In this document: in pieces, positions 33,438 to 40,793 of the stretch
How positions within the stretch are numbered: the first letter of the stretch is position 1
How the letters are laid out: the number at the start of each line of letters is the position of its first letter
Origin: Pelagibacteraceae bacterium AG-422-B15
GTDB lineage: Bacteria; Pseudomonadota; Alphaproteobacteria; Pelagibacterales; AG-422-B15
Reading direction: 5' to 3'
Assembly: GCA_905182445.1 (NCBI GenBank)
Contig: CAJJBM010000007.1
Coordinates: forward strand, 1-41,057
DNA length: 41,057 nt
The notes under the pieces: model-generated
What the model was told of the DNA's origin: nothing
Seen by the model: only the letters and a program-made list of their open reading frames with translations
Databases searched by the model: none
Program-made: the position numbers and the translations under genes

Positions 33438-33460
33438 TTGGTTTTTAAGAACTAATTATT
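33433..33460. repeat. 28-base repeat, copy 1
   Basis: 24 of 28 bases match the segment at 37160-37187 in the same direction. Both contain a TTRGT...ACTAA stem-like core and both overlap a gene end: here the stop of the dehydrogenase gene, there the stop of the ectoine hydrolase gene. Confidence 0.5.
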
Positions 33461-33508
33461 AATATAAATCGCTTTTACTCTGGAAGACCTAGAAACTTAG
33501 TTAGCTAG
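33449..33508 (+). pseudogene. Relic of the C-terminus of a D-2-hydroxyacid dehydrogenase gene
   Basis: Read from 33449, 19 sense codons ending in TAG at 33506-33508 give ELIININRFYSGRPRNLVS. The intact gene at 30530-31477 ends QLILNINEFYLGKPRNLVIK. Thirteen of the first 18 residues agree, and the DNA shares CCTAGAAACTTAGT. A stop codon (TAA at 33446) lies directly before, and no further homology is seen upstream. It appears to be the last remains of a duplicated dehydrogenase gene between the 3-hydroxyacyl-CoA-dehydrogenase gene and putA. Confidence 0.72.
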
Positions 33509-33515
33509 ACAATCA

Positions 33516-36500
33516 CTATTCGCTCATGCTTGTCATAAGAGAAATGTTTCCACCCATTGAAGTAGTATTATTTGAAAGAGAGTATTCATTACATAAATTT
33601 TGCAAATATCTTGGGCCTCCAGCTTTTGGTCCTGTTCCTGATTTACCGTGACCACCAAATGGTTGAGTCCCAACTACAGCCCCAACCATATCTCTATTAA
33701 CATAAATATTACCTACATCTATATTTTTAACTATCGTATTAATTGTATTTTCAATTCGACTATGAATACCAAGTGTCAATCCAAACCCAAGGTTGTTAAT
33801 CTTATTGCAAAGTTTAATTATATCTTTTGACTTAAATTTAATTACATGGAGAACAGGACCAAATATTTCATCGGCCACTTCATCAATTGACTCTATTTCA
33901 ATTAAAGTTGGGGGAACAAAACTACCCTTAGAAGAAATATTATTTGTTTGATAAATATTAGTAAATTTCTCAATGTGTTTTAAAATTTTTTGTTTAGCTT
34001 CTAAATCAATAATAGGCCCAATATCTGTTGAAATTAGCTCTGGACTTCCAACAATCAATGCATCCATAGCACCTTTCAACATATTAATAGACTTAACATA
34101 AACATTTTCTTCAATGCACAGTACTCTACATGAAGAGCATCTTTGCCCTGCACTTTTAAAACTAGAATTTATAACATCTTGTACCATATGCTCGGTTAAC
34201 GCTGAGCTATCGGCAATCATAAAATTTAAACCTCCAGTCTCTGCAACAAAATTAATTATATCATCTCGAAGAATTAACTGATTTTGAATTTTTTTTGCCG
34301 TCTCTGATGATCCAGTAAAAATTATATTTTTTAGACTCTTATGGCTTAACACTTTAGGCGCAATTTCCTCACCTCGACCTAAAATCAAAGCTGCTGCTTT
34401 TATTGGAAGACCAGCTTTAAATAAAAGATTAAACACAATTGAAGCACAATAGGATGTTTGTTCTGCTGGCTTTGCTAATACAACATTTCCAGCAACTAAA
34501 GAGGCAACAAGTTGCCCGGTAAATATTGCAATAGGAAAATTCCAAGGACTTATAGCAAATGTCATTCCTTTGCCTTTATAATAGTAATTGTTAGATTCTC
34601 CTGTTGGTCCATCTAGTAACTTTTCACAAAATAAGTTTTTAGCCTCCAAAGAATAATAGCGACAGAAATCTACTGCTTCACGAACATCGGCAATTGCATC
34701 ACTTATTGTTTTTCCTGCTTCTTGAATACAAGCATTTACAAGAAGTGAGGTATTTTCTTCCATTAAAGAAGCTAATTTTTCAATTATTTCTATTCTTTTT
34801 TTGAGTTCTTCATTTCTCCATAGCTGTGAAAATGACTCAAGGGATTTAATTGCAAAGTCTATATCTTCATCATTCGCATAATATACCTTTCCAAGAATTT
34901 GAGAGTGATCATATGGTGATATAATTTCTAAGTGTGTCTTTGATTTTGTCGATTGTCCGTTTATTATGCTACCAATAGATAAATTGTTCAGCTTTGGTAG
35001 TTCAGAAATTAATCTAATATTTTCCTCTTCAGAAAGATCGAGTCCATTAGAATTATCTCGATTTGTGAATAATTTTTTAGGCATAGGCAAATTATTCTCA
35101 TCTATTTTATCTATCTTGCTTAGAGGAGACTCAGCTAAATTCTCAATTTCTATATCTTGTTTATGAAGCTGATAGATAAAGGATGTATTTGCACCATTCT
35201 CAAGAAGTCTTCTAACTAAATATGGAAGCAGCTCATTATATCCTCCAATAGGAGCATAAATTCGACAATTAAAGTCATGCTTGTCAGCGAAATATTTATA
35301 AACTTCATTTCCCATGCCATGTAATTTTTGGAATTCAAAACGTTTATCCCCAAATAATTTTTGGATATAAGAAATGGTAAAGGCATTATGTGTTGCAAAT
35401 TGAGAATAAATATTCTTTGAATCATTTAATTGATGTGCACACTTAAGATACGACAAATCTGTCATAAATTTTTTTGTAAAAACTGGATAGTTAGGAAGTC
35501 CCTGCTCTTGAGCATATTTAATCTCTGAATCCCAATACGCACCTTTAACTAACCTAATATTCATTGATTTATTGAGTTTTTTTAATCTGCTTTCAAGCCA
35601 TTCAATTACAAAAGTACTTCGTTGTTGGTAGGCCTGAACAGCCAAACCAAACCCATTATAGACATCATCAATTAAATTACTTTCAAGAATATTTTCAGTT
35701 AGCATTAGAGAAGTTGTCAGCCGATCAGCTTCCTCAGCATCAAAACATATATCAACTTTACATTCTCTACCTAGTTCAATTAATTTAAATATTTTAGGTA
35801 ATAATTCTTTATAAAGTATTTCTAACTTTTGACGTTCGTATCTTGGGTGTAACGCAGATAACTTAATTGATATACTATGCTGCATATCAGATATTGTATT
35901 GCTTGTTGCTATAATGGCAGCTTCATAATTCTGATAATATTTTTCAGCATCTTCATAAGTAAGTGCGGCCTCGCCTAACATATCAAAAGAATATGCATAA
36001 TTATTATTCTTACTATTTCTAATTTTTTTATTTGCATTAGTAATATTTTTTTCAAAAATAAACTGTTTTGCTAAAATATTTATTGATTGTTTAATGGCAG
36101 AACGTAAGATTGGACCACTAAGGTTTTTTAATAAGTCTTTAAATATTTGGGATTCATTTATATCATTTTTTTTAACAATTTTTCCTGTTAACATAAATGC
36201 CATTGATGAAATGTTAATAAGTAATTCTTTATCTTTAGAAATGTGATCTTTCCATTTTCCTGAAGGAATTTTATCTTCAATTAACTGGTTGATAGTTGCT
36301 TTATCAGGTATTCTTAATAAAGCCTCTGCCAAACACATTAAAACTATACCTTCATTAGTACTAAGGTCGTATTCATGCATTAATTTTTCAAAATGATTAT
36401 GAGACTCGTAAGACCGTGCGGCGCCAATAATATTCTTAGTTAATTTATCTATTTCAAGTTGATGCTCTGAATAAAAAGGCTGAATAACTGGAAGAAATTT

Positions 36501-36554
36501 TTTTATTAAAAGTTCTTTTTGGTCTAAAAACTTGTTTTCAAAAATATCCTTCAT
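33516..36554 (-). CDS. putA: Bifunctional proline dehydrogenase / delta-1-pyrroline-5-carboxylate dehydrogenase
   Basis: Converts proline to glutamate in two steps, FAD then NAD, with channelled intermediate. The 1012 residues form an N-terminal helical arm, a PRODH barrel (about 185-480: FDMLGEAALTYEDAE, ISIKLSALHPRYE, RLVKGAYWDSEIKYAQ, ATHNAFT, FQKLHGMGNEVY, YAPIGGYNELLPYLVRRLLE), and an aldehyde dehydrogenase domain (about 520-1000: ISPWNFPIAIFTGQ, FTGSSETAKKIQ, VAETGGLNFMIAD, GQRCSSCRVL with the catalytic Cys, DEIFGPVLHVI). No N-terminal ribbon-helix-helix domain is seen, so it does not regulate itself by DNA binding. CAGGAG 5 bases before ATG is a strong ribosome site. Divergent from the Lrp-type gene. 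Confidence 0.96.
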   Translation of the reverse strand: MKDIFENKFLDQKELLIKKFLPVIQPFYSEHQLEIDKLTKNIIGAARSYESHNHFEKLMHEYDLSTNEGIVLMCLAEALLRIPDKATINQLIEDKIPSGKWKDHISKDKELLINISSMAFMLTGKIVKKNDINESQIFKDLLKNLSGPILRSAIKQSINILAKQFIFEKNITNANKKIRNSKNNNYAYSFDMLGEAALTYEDAEKYYQNYEAAIIATSNTISDMQHSISIKLSALHPRYERQKLEILYKELLPKIFKLIELGRECKVDICFDAEEADRLTTSLMLTENILESNLIDDVYNGFGLAVQAYQQRSTFVIEWLESRLKKLNKSMNIRLVKGAYWDSEIKYAQEQGLPNYPVFTKKFMTDLSYLKCAHQLNDSKNIYSQFATHNAFTISYIQKLFGDKRFEFQKLHGMGNEVYKYFADKHDFNCRIYAPIGGYNELLPYLVRRLLENGANTSFIYQLHKQDIEIENLAESPLSKIDKIDENNLPMPKKLFTNRDNSNGLDLSEEENIRLISELPKLNNLSIGSIINGQSTKSKTHLEIISPYDHSQILGKVYYANDEDIDFAIKSLESFSQLWRNEELKKRIEIIEKLASLMEENTSLLVNACIQEAGKTISDAIADVREAVDFCRYYSLEAKNLFCEKLLDGPTGESNNYYYKGKGMTFAISPWNFPIAIFTGQLVASLVAGNVVLAKPAEQTSYCASIVFNLLFKAGLPIKAAALILGRGEEIAPKVLSHKSLKNIIFTGSSETAKKIQNQLILRDDIINFVAETGGLNFMIADSSALTEHMVQDVINSSFKSAGQRCSSCRVLCIEENVYVKSINMLKGAMDALIVGSPELISTDIGPIIDLEAKQKILKHIEKFTNIYQTNNISSKGSFVPPTLIEIESIDEVADEIFGPVLHVIKFKSKDIIKLCNKINNLGFGLTLGIHSRIENTINTIVKNIDVGNIYVNRDMVGAVVGTQPFGGHGKSGTGPKAGGPRYLQNLCNEYSLSNNTTSMGGNISLMTSMSE

Positions 36555-36668
36555 ATTGGCTCCTGTTATGCAATTAGGAGAACCATAAATGCTATTTGTA
36601 AGAAATAATTACTTTATTTTGTCTGATTTATAAAATTAATTCTTTTAAAATTGTCAATTATAGAATAA

Positions 36669-36700
36669 ATTTACTTAAATATTATATAAATACAGTAAAT
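36669..36700. promoter_or_regulatory. Inverted repeat upstream of the Lrp gene
   Basis: ATTTAC (36669-36674) and GTAAAT (36695-36700) with a 20-base A/T spacer, 7 bases before the regulator's ATG, in the 152-base gap shared with putA. Lrp-type proteins bind such long A/T dyads. The rest of the gap has no other clear site. Confidence 0.35.
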
Positions 36701-36706
36701 ATTACT

Positions 36707-37144
36707 ATGCTAGATAATGTCGATATTAAATTAATTAGTCTTTTAACTGAAAATGGACGAGAAACGCTTAGTAATCTTGCAAAAAAAGTAAATCTTTCAA
36801 TTTCACCATGCCAAACTAGAGTCAGAAGACTTGAGAGTGAGGGGTATATAATTGGATATTCTGCAAAAGTTGACCATCAAAAACTTGACCAAGAACACAT
36901 AGCTTTTGTTCAAGTTTCATTGTCTGATACTAGAGCTCATGCACTAAAAGAGTTTAATAAAGAAGTTAATAATCTAATAGCAGTTGAGCAATGCCATATG
37001 ATTGCTGGTAGCTTTGATTATTTATTAAAAGTTAGAAGTTCAAATATAAGTGACTATCGCACCTTGCTTTCAGATCATATTTCTTCATTACCATACGTCG
37101 CATCAACTTCAACTTTTGTTTCGATGCAAACTATAAAAGGTTAA
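36707..37144 (+). CDS. Lrp/AsnC-family transcriptional regulator
   Basis: A 145-residue DNA-binding protein. The N-terminal winged helix-turn-helix is DVKLISLLTENGRETLSNLA-like with SISPCQTRVRRLESEGYIIG (about 28-48), and a C-terminal RAM (ACT-like) domain follows (about 68-140), where an amino acid would bind. It diverges from putA, the position of PutR, the proline-responsive activator of putA in other alphaproteobacteria. It also lies beside the ectoine hydrolase gene. An AsnC-type regulator (DoeX) accompanies ectoine degradation in Halomonas, so both roles fit. Its stop is 20 bases from the stop of the convergent hydrolase gene. Confidence 0.88.
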   Translation: MLDNVDIKLISLLTENGRETLSNLAKKVNLSISPCQTRVRRLESEGYIIGYSAKVDHQKLDQEHIAFVQVSLSDTRAHALKEFNKEVNNLIAVEQCHMIAGSFDYLLKVRSSNISDYRTLLSDHISSLPYVASTSTFVSMQTIKG

Positions 37145-37159
37145 TTTTATTTATCTTCC

Positions 37160-37187
37160 AATGATTAGTTTTTAAATACTAATTCTT
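37160..37187. repeat. 28-base repeat, copy 2
   Basis: Partner of the copy at 33433-33460 (24 of 28 identical). It spans the stop of the ectoine hydrolase gene. The TTAGT (37165-37169) and ACTAA (37178-37182) ends can pair, giving a short hairpin between two convergent genes. Confidence 0.5.
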
Positions 37188-38337
37188 TCGGAAAATTACA
37201 AAAAGCTTCAAAGCCATCATCGGTAACCCGCATTGCTTCACTGACTTCAACGCCCCAATCTCCCATTTGCATTACTGCAATCATATGAAGTGTACAATTA
37301 GTTTGGAGAACAGTGGGATCACCTTTAGAAATATTAACAGTTCTTTCACCCCAGTCAGGTGGAAAGCCAGCTCCAATTGAATAGCCTGTTCTAGAGTCTT
37401 TTTTAATATTGTATTTATCAAGTACTTTCCAAAATGTTTGAGCAACACTGTCTGCGGTAACTCCAGCTTTAATCGCTGACTTACCCTCTTCAAGAGCTTC
37501 TATAGTTTTATTCATGACATCTAATTTTTGCTGATCTTCTTTACCCAAAAATACTGTTCTTGCCATGGGACAATGATATCTTTTATAAGCACCAGAAATT
37601 TCAATAACTGTTGCTTCATCTTTTTTAAATAACTCATTACTCCAGGTTAAGTGTGCAGCAGAGGTACCTTGACCGGTTGGGAACATTGGCGCAATGCTTG
37701 GATAATCACCACCAAAACCTTCTTGCCCTTTAATTAAGCCTGAATAAACAGCTGCCGCTACATCACATTGCCGAGTACCAACATTAATAGTATCAATCGC
37801 TGCTTGCATACCCACTTCAACATTCCTTGCGGCTTGATGCATATATTTAATTTCAGTATCTGATTTGATAAACCTTACCCAGTTAACAAGAAAGCCACTA
37901 TCAATAAACTTACAGTTATTTAAGCCTTCTGTTAATTTTGAGTAACACGTTGCAGTAAAATAGTGCGCATCCATTTCTACAGCAATTGTTCCACTATCTA
38001 ATTTCTTTTCTTTTATAACTTCAACTAAGTATTCATAAGGGTGATGAGGTGGAACATGTACTAGCTTTTCTGGATATGGAATAATATTTTCATCTTTTAA
38101 ATAAGTTTGAATATATGCACCACCAACATCCATTTGTCTGACAAAGCAAATTGGCTCACCTAGCTTAGAACTTACGATCATGGTTTGTGGCATATAGAAT
38201 GACCAAGCATCAAAACCGCACAAGTAATAAATATTTGCTGGATCTGATACTAAGAGTGTATCGATGCCTTTATTTGCCATGACTGCTAGAGTTTTTTGCA
38301 CCCTCTGCTTATATTCATTGTGTGAAAAGTTTTTCAT
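37165..38337 (-). CDS. doeA: Ectoine hydrolase (DoeA/EutD-type, M24 fold)
   Basis: Opens the ectoine ring to N-acetyl-diaminobutyrate (and acts on hydroxyectoine in some species). The 390 residues have the creatinase/prolidase N-domain (DTLLVSDPANIYYLCGFDAW, SFYMPQ) and an M24 catalytic domain. The hydrolase signature is DYPSIAPMFPTGQGTSAAHL and EISGAYKRYHCPMARTVFLG. The usual M24 metal-ligand aspartates are replaced: the position before GA is Ile, and the second is Pro257 (HCPMART). This matches EutD/DoeA, which are metal-free, rather than aminopeptidases or DMSP lyase DddP. E246 is a candidate for the nucleophilic glutamate described for the family. Neighbours (EutA, an M20 deacylase, a PLP lyase) support the assignment. 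It is transcribed apart from them. Confidence 0.85.
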   Translation of the reverse strand: MKNFSHNEYKQRVQKTLAVMANKGIDTLLVSDPANIYYLCGFDAWSFYMPQTMIVSSKLGEPICFVRQMDVGGAYIQTYLKDENIIPYPEKLVHVPPHHPYEYLVEVIKEKKLDSGTIAVEMDAHYFTATCYSKLTEGLNNCKFIDSGFLVNWVRFIKSDTEIKYMHQAARNVEVGMQAAIDTINVGTRQCDVAAAVYSGLIKGQEGFGGDYPSIAPMFPTGQGTSAAHLTWSNELFKKDEATVIEISGAYKRYHCPMARTVFLGKEDQQKLDVMNKTIEALEEGKSAIKAGVTADSVAQTFWKVLDKYNIKKDSRTGYSIGAGFPPDWGERTVNISKGDPTVLQTNCTLHMIAVMQMGDWGVEVSEAMRVTDDGFEAFCNFPKELVFKN

Positions 38338-38406
38338 ATCTAAATTATAAGTAATAAGTTGTTAATTTAAAATTTTTTTTATTAAAAATCTGTTATATTT
38401 ATCTAT

Positions 38407-38511
38407 ATGCCAGATATACACCAAATTATAACTGAGGATCCAGCCACACTTCTATTGATTGTTCCAGTGGTTATTGCGATAGCAATTTATTTTGCCCTTT
38501 ATTCAAAATGA
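38407..38511 (+). CDS. 34-residue single-pass membrane peptide
   Basis: ORF from ATG at 38407 to TGA at 38509-38511. The peptide starts MPDIHQIITEDPATLL and then forms one hydrophobic segment LLLIVPVVIAIAIYFALY ending YSK: a polar N-terminus, a single helix of about 18-20 residues and a short Lys end. No signal-peptide cleavage site is evident. Its stop overlaps the start of the VOC gene (ATGA), so both are probably translated together. It is divergent from the ectoine hydrolase, 69 bases away. No family recognised. Confidence 0.55.
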   Translation: MPDIHQIITEDPATLLLIVPVVIAIAIYFALYSK

Positions 38512-38888
38512 TAGGTTTTGTAATGGTTGGTACTAATGACATTGAATCTGCGAATAAATTTTATGATATTGTTATAGGTACTCTTAATCTAACAAAAGCT
38601 TACGAAGACACTAAATGTATTGGCTATGCCAAGGATACTGCCTTAGAAGAAATCGAATTTTATATAACTAAACCTGCTAATAAAGAAACTGCTAGTTTTG
38701 GTAATGGGACTCAAATTTCATTTTATGCGGATAACAAAATAAAAGTTGATAAATTTCATGAGGTAGCACTAAAAGCAGGTGGTAAGGATGAAGGTCTTCC
38801 GGGCTTAAGACCCCAAAATGGAAATGTTTATTATGCTTATATAAGAGATCTTGATGGCAATAAGATTTGTGCTTATACAAATTTATAG
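38508..38888 (+). CDS. VOC (glyoxalase/bleomycin-resistance) fold protein
   Basis: A 126-residue protein of the vicinal-oxygen-chelate fold: MIGFVMVGTNDIESANKFYD at the start (beta-alpha unit 1), IEFYITKP, ISFYAD (start of the second repeat), HEVALKAGGKDEGLPGLRP, and YYAYIRDLDGNKICAYTN at the end, where the acidic residue normally completing the metal site is replaced or shifted. The common metal ligand pattern (His, Glu, His, Glu) is not complete, so it may bind small molecules rather than act as a lyase. Its stop overlaps the EutA stop by 6 bases on the opposite strand. Upstream, it is coupled to the 34-residue membrane peptide. Confidence 0.78.
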   Translation: MIGFVMVGTNDIESANKFYDIVIGTLNLTKAYEDTKCIGYAKDTALEEIEFYITKPANKETASFGNGTQISFYADNKIKVDKFHEVALKAGGKDEGLPGLRPQNGNVYYAYIRDLDGNKICAYTNL

Positions 38889-39632
38889 ATCAAAAATTTT
38901 TCCAAAACCTTTTAATTTATCTTTAATACCTGCTGTTCTAAGCGCATGCCACATCTGACCTTGGTTGCTTGTGATTACTGGTTTTCCTGTTAATGCCTCA
39001 ACCTCTTCAATAATATCAAGTGACCTAACTCCACTGCAACTCAAGAAGATTGCATCGGCATCTTTTTGATCAATACTTAAAGCGAATTGCTTTAAATACT
39101 CTGGGGTTATTGTGCCAAATTCTATGTTATTACCAAGATTGAGACCCTTAATATCCAAAACTTCAAAACCATTATTTTGAAAAAAAATTTTTTCTACAAT
39201 ATTTATTTCATCTAAATAGGGCGTTCCAATTACTAGTTTTTTTACTTCTAATTGTTTTAATGCTGCAACTACACCTGATACTAAAGTTATTGCTTTGGTG
39301 TATGGTGCGCCACGACTAATTTCTGCACAGATTTTGTCTTCACCAATTACTATAGATCCAGAAGTACAGCTGTAGCTTATGACATCTGGTTTTATTTCCG
39401 GCTGGATTCTTGCAGCGGCCTCAGCCATTTGATCGATATGCTCAGCTAACGTTTCATTGGTAATATAATCATTGGTTTTTAATCTTGTGAAGCTAACACC
39501 GACTCCGTCCGGTGCCATCTTATATGTATCTATCTCGCAAGCTAGATCTGTAGATAACAAAATAAAGCCTAGATTTGCCCTACTATTTCGACCAAGGTCG
39601 AATTCGACGTTATTAATATCAAATTCTGACAT
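38883..39632 (-). CDS. eutA: Ectoine-utilisation protein EutA (Asp/Glu racemase fold)
   Basis: Member of the aspartate/glutamate racemase and maleate-isomerase fold, of the EutA type found with ectoine/hydroxyectoine genes. From the ATG at 39632 it has 249 residues. The two cysteines expected in the active site are in VISYSCTSGSIVIG (Cys89) and IFLSCSGVRSLD (Cys199). The ATG overlaps the TAA stop of the M20 gene (TAATG), so the two are coupled. A longer frame from 39665 would overlap the M20 gene and is less likely. EutA is thought to change the stereochemistry of a hydroxyectoine-derived intermediate; this is family inference, not shown here. Confidence 0.82.
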   Translation of the reverse strand: MSEFDINNVEFDLGRNSRANLGFILLSTDLACEIDTYKMAPDGVGVSFTRLKTNDYITNETLAEHIDQMAEAAARIQPEIKPDVISYSCTSGSIVIGEDKICAEISRGAPYTKAITLVSGVVAALKQLEVKKLVIGTPYLDEINIVEKIFFQNNGFEVLDIKGLNLGNNIEFGTITPEYLKQFALSIDQKDADAIFLSCSGVRSLDIIEEVEALTGKPVITSNQGQMWHALRTAGIKDKLKGFGKIFDL

Positions 39633-40786
39633 TAAGATAATTGTTTGGTAATCAGTTCGGACCAAAAAGAAGAGCCTATAACTAATAATTCATCATTGAA
39701 GTCATAATCTGCACTATGAAGTGAGCGGCCATGACAACCTTCGGTACCATTACCTATTAAAATATAACAACCTGGTTTAACTGCTAACATTTGTGCAAAG
39801 TCTTCTGAAAATAATTTTGGTTCACAGTCACCGTCAACTAATTCTGCACCAACAAGATTTCTTGCAACATCCATAGCAGCATGAACTTGAGTAGAAGTAT
39901 TTATCGTCATATTAGTTTGGACCTCATATGAGAAAGAAAAATCTATGCCATGTGCTTCTGCAATTCCCTTTACAATTTGTCTCATGCTTTCTTCTATAAT
40001 CTTATTGGCCTCAAGTGATAACGCTCTTGTATCTCCACTTATGACTGATTCACCTGGCAATACATTTTTCATACCATTAGAAGTAAATTCAGTAACAGAA
40101 ACAACACCATTTAATGCGGGGTTAATTTTTCTAGAGACAATTGATTGTAAGGCTGTGATGATTTGTGTTCCAACTGTAATTGTATCTACACCCATATGTG
40201 GAAGTGCAGAATGCCCACCTCTACCATGCAATTTAATTTCGAATAAACTTTCACTCCCTGTTATTGCTCCCGCCCTACTTGCAAAATTTCCAGTGGTGAG
40301 ACCGGGTAGGTTGTGAAAAGCATAAACTTCATCAATATTAAATTTTTTAAAAAGCCCATCATCAATCATAGCTTGAGCACCTTCTGTAGCTTCTTCATCT
40401 GGCTGAAAAATAAAATAAGCAGTGCCATTAAAATTACCTGATTCAGCAAGATGCTTTGCTGCACCTAAAGCCATTGTTGTGTGACCATCATGACCACAAG
40501 CATGCATTTTGCCTTGGTTTTTTGACTTATATGAAAAATCATTTAATTCAGTAATGGGCAAGGCATCCATATCGGCTCTAATTCCAATGCTCTTAGTGCC
40601 TGATCCTTTTTTAAGAACACCGACAATTCCAGTTCCACCAATACCTGTGTGTACCTCTAATCCAAAGCCTTTTAGTAATTCAGTTACTTTTGCCGCAGTC
40701 TCATTTACATCAAAATTTAACTCTGGGTTGGCATGAAATTCATGTCGCCATAATTTTAATTCATTCTCTAGATCTTTAGTGAGCAT
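39632..40786 (-). CDS. M20-family amidohydrolase/deacylase
   Basis: A 384-residue zinc peptidase-type enzyme of the hippurate hydrolase/N-acetyl-amino-acid deacetylase kind: WRHEFHANPELNF (about 13-25), IRADMDALPITE (69-80), metal-binding CGHDGH (97-102), the catalytic/metal pair PDEEATEGAQAM with Glu131-132, AFHNLPGL with His158, and HGRGGHSALPH in the dimerisation domain. Near the end is LHSADYDFND. It lies between a PLP lyase and eutA in an ectoine locus, exactly where DoeB/EutE (a different, M14-like family) would deacetylate N-acetyl-diaminobutyrate. That substrate is inferred from context only. Confidence 0.88.
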   Translation of the reverse strand: MLTKDLENELKLWRHEFHANPELNFDVNETAAKVTELLKGFGLEVHTGIGGTGIVGVLKKGSGTKSIGIRADMDALPITELNDFSYKSKNQGKMHACGHDGHTTMALGAAKHLAESGNFNGTAYFIFQPDEEATEGAQAMIDDGLFKKFNIDEVYAFHNLPGLTTGNFASRAGAITGSESLFEIKLHGRGGHSALPHMGVDTITVGTQIITALQSIVSRKINPALNGVVSVTEFTSNGMKNVLPGESVISGDTRALSLEANKIIEESMRQIVKGIAEAHGIDFSFSYEVQTNMTINTSTQVHAAMDVARNLVGAELVDGDCEPKLFSEDFAQMLAVKPGCYILIGNGTEGCHGRSLHSADYDFNDELLVIGSSFWSELITKQLS

Positions 40787-40793
40787 GGTCTAT

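Noticed and set aside
37165-38337. DMSP lyase DddP or Xaa-Pro aminopeptidase
   Set aside because: The M24 metal ligands are missing, and GQGTSAAHL with YHCPMART fits ectoine hydrolases; neighbouring eutA agrees.
39633-39665. Longer EutA start, 11 codons upstream
   Set aside because: It overlaps the M20 gene by 34 bases, and the extra residues are not family-like; the TAATG start at 39632 is natural.
39945-40316. 123-codon plus-strand frame opposite the M20 gene
   Set aside because: Shadow of a well-supported M20 gene, with no start signal.
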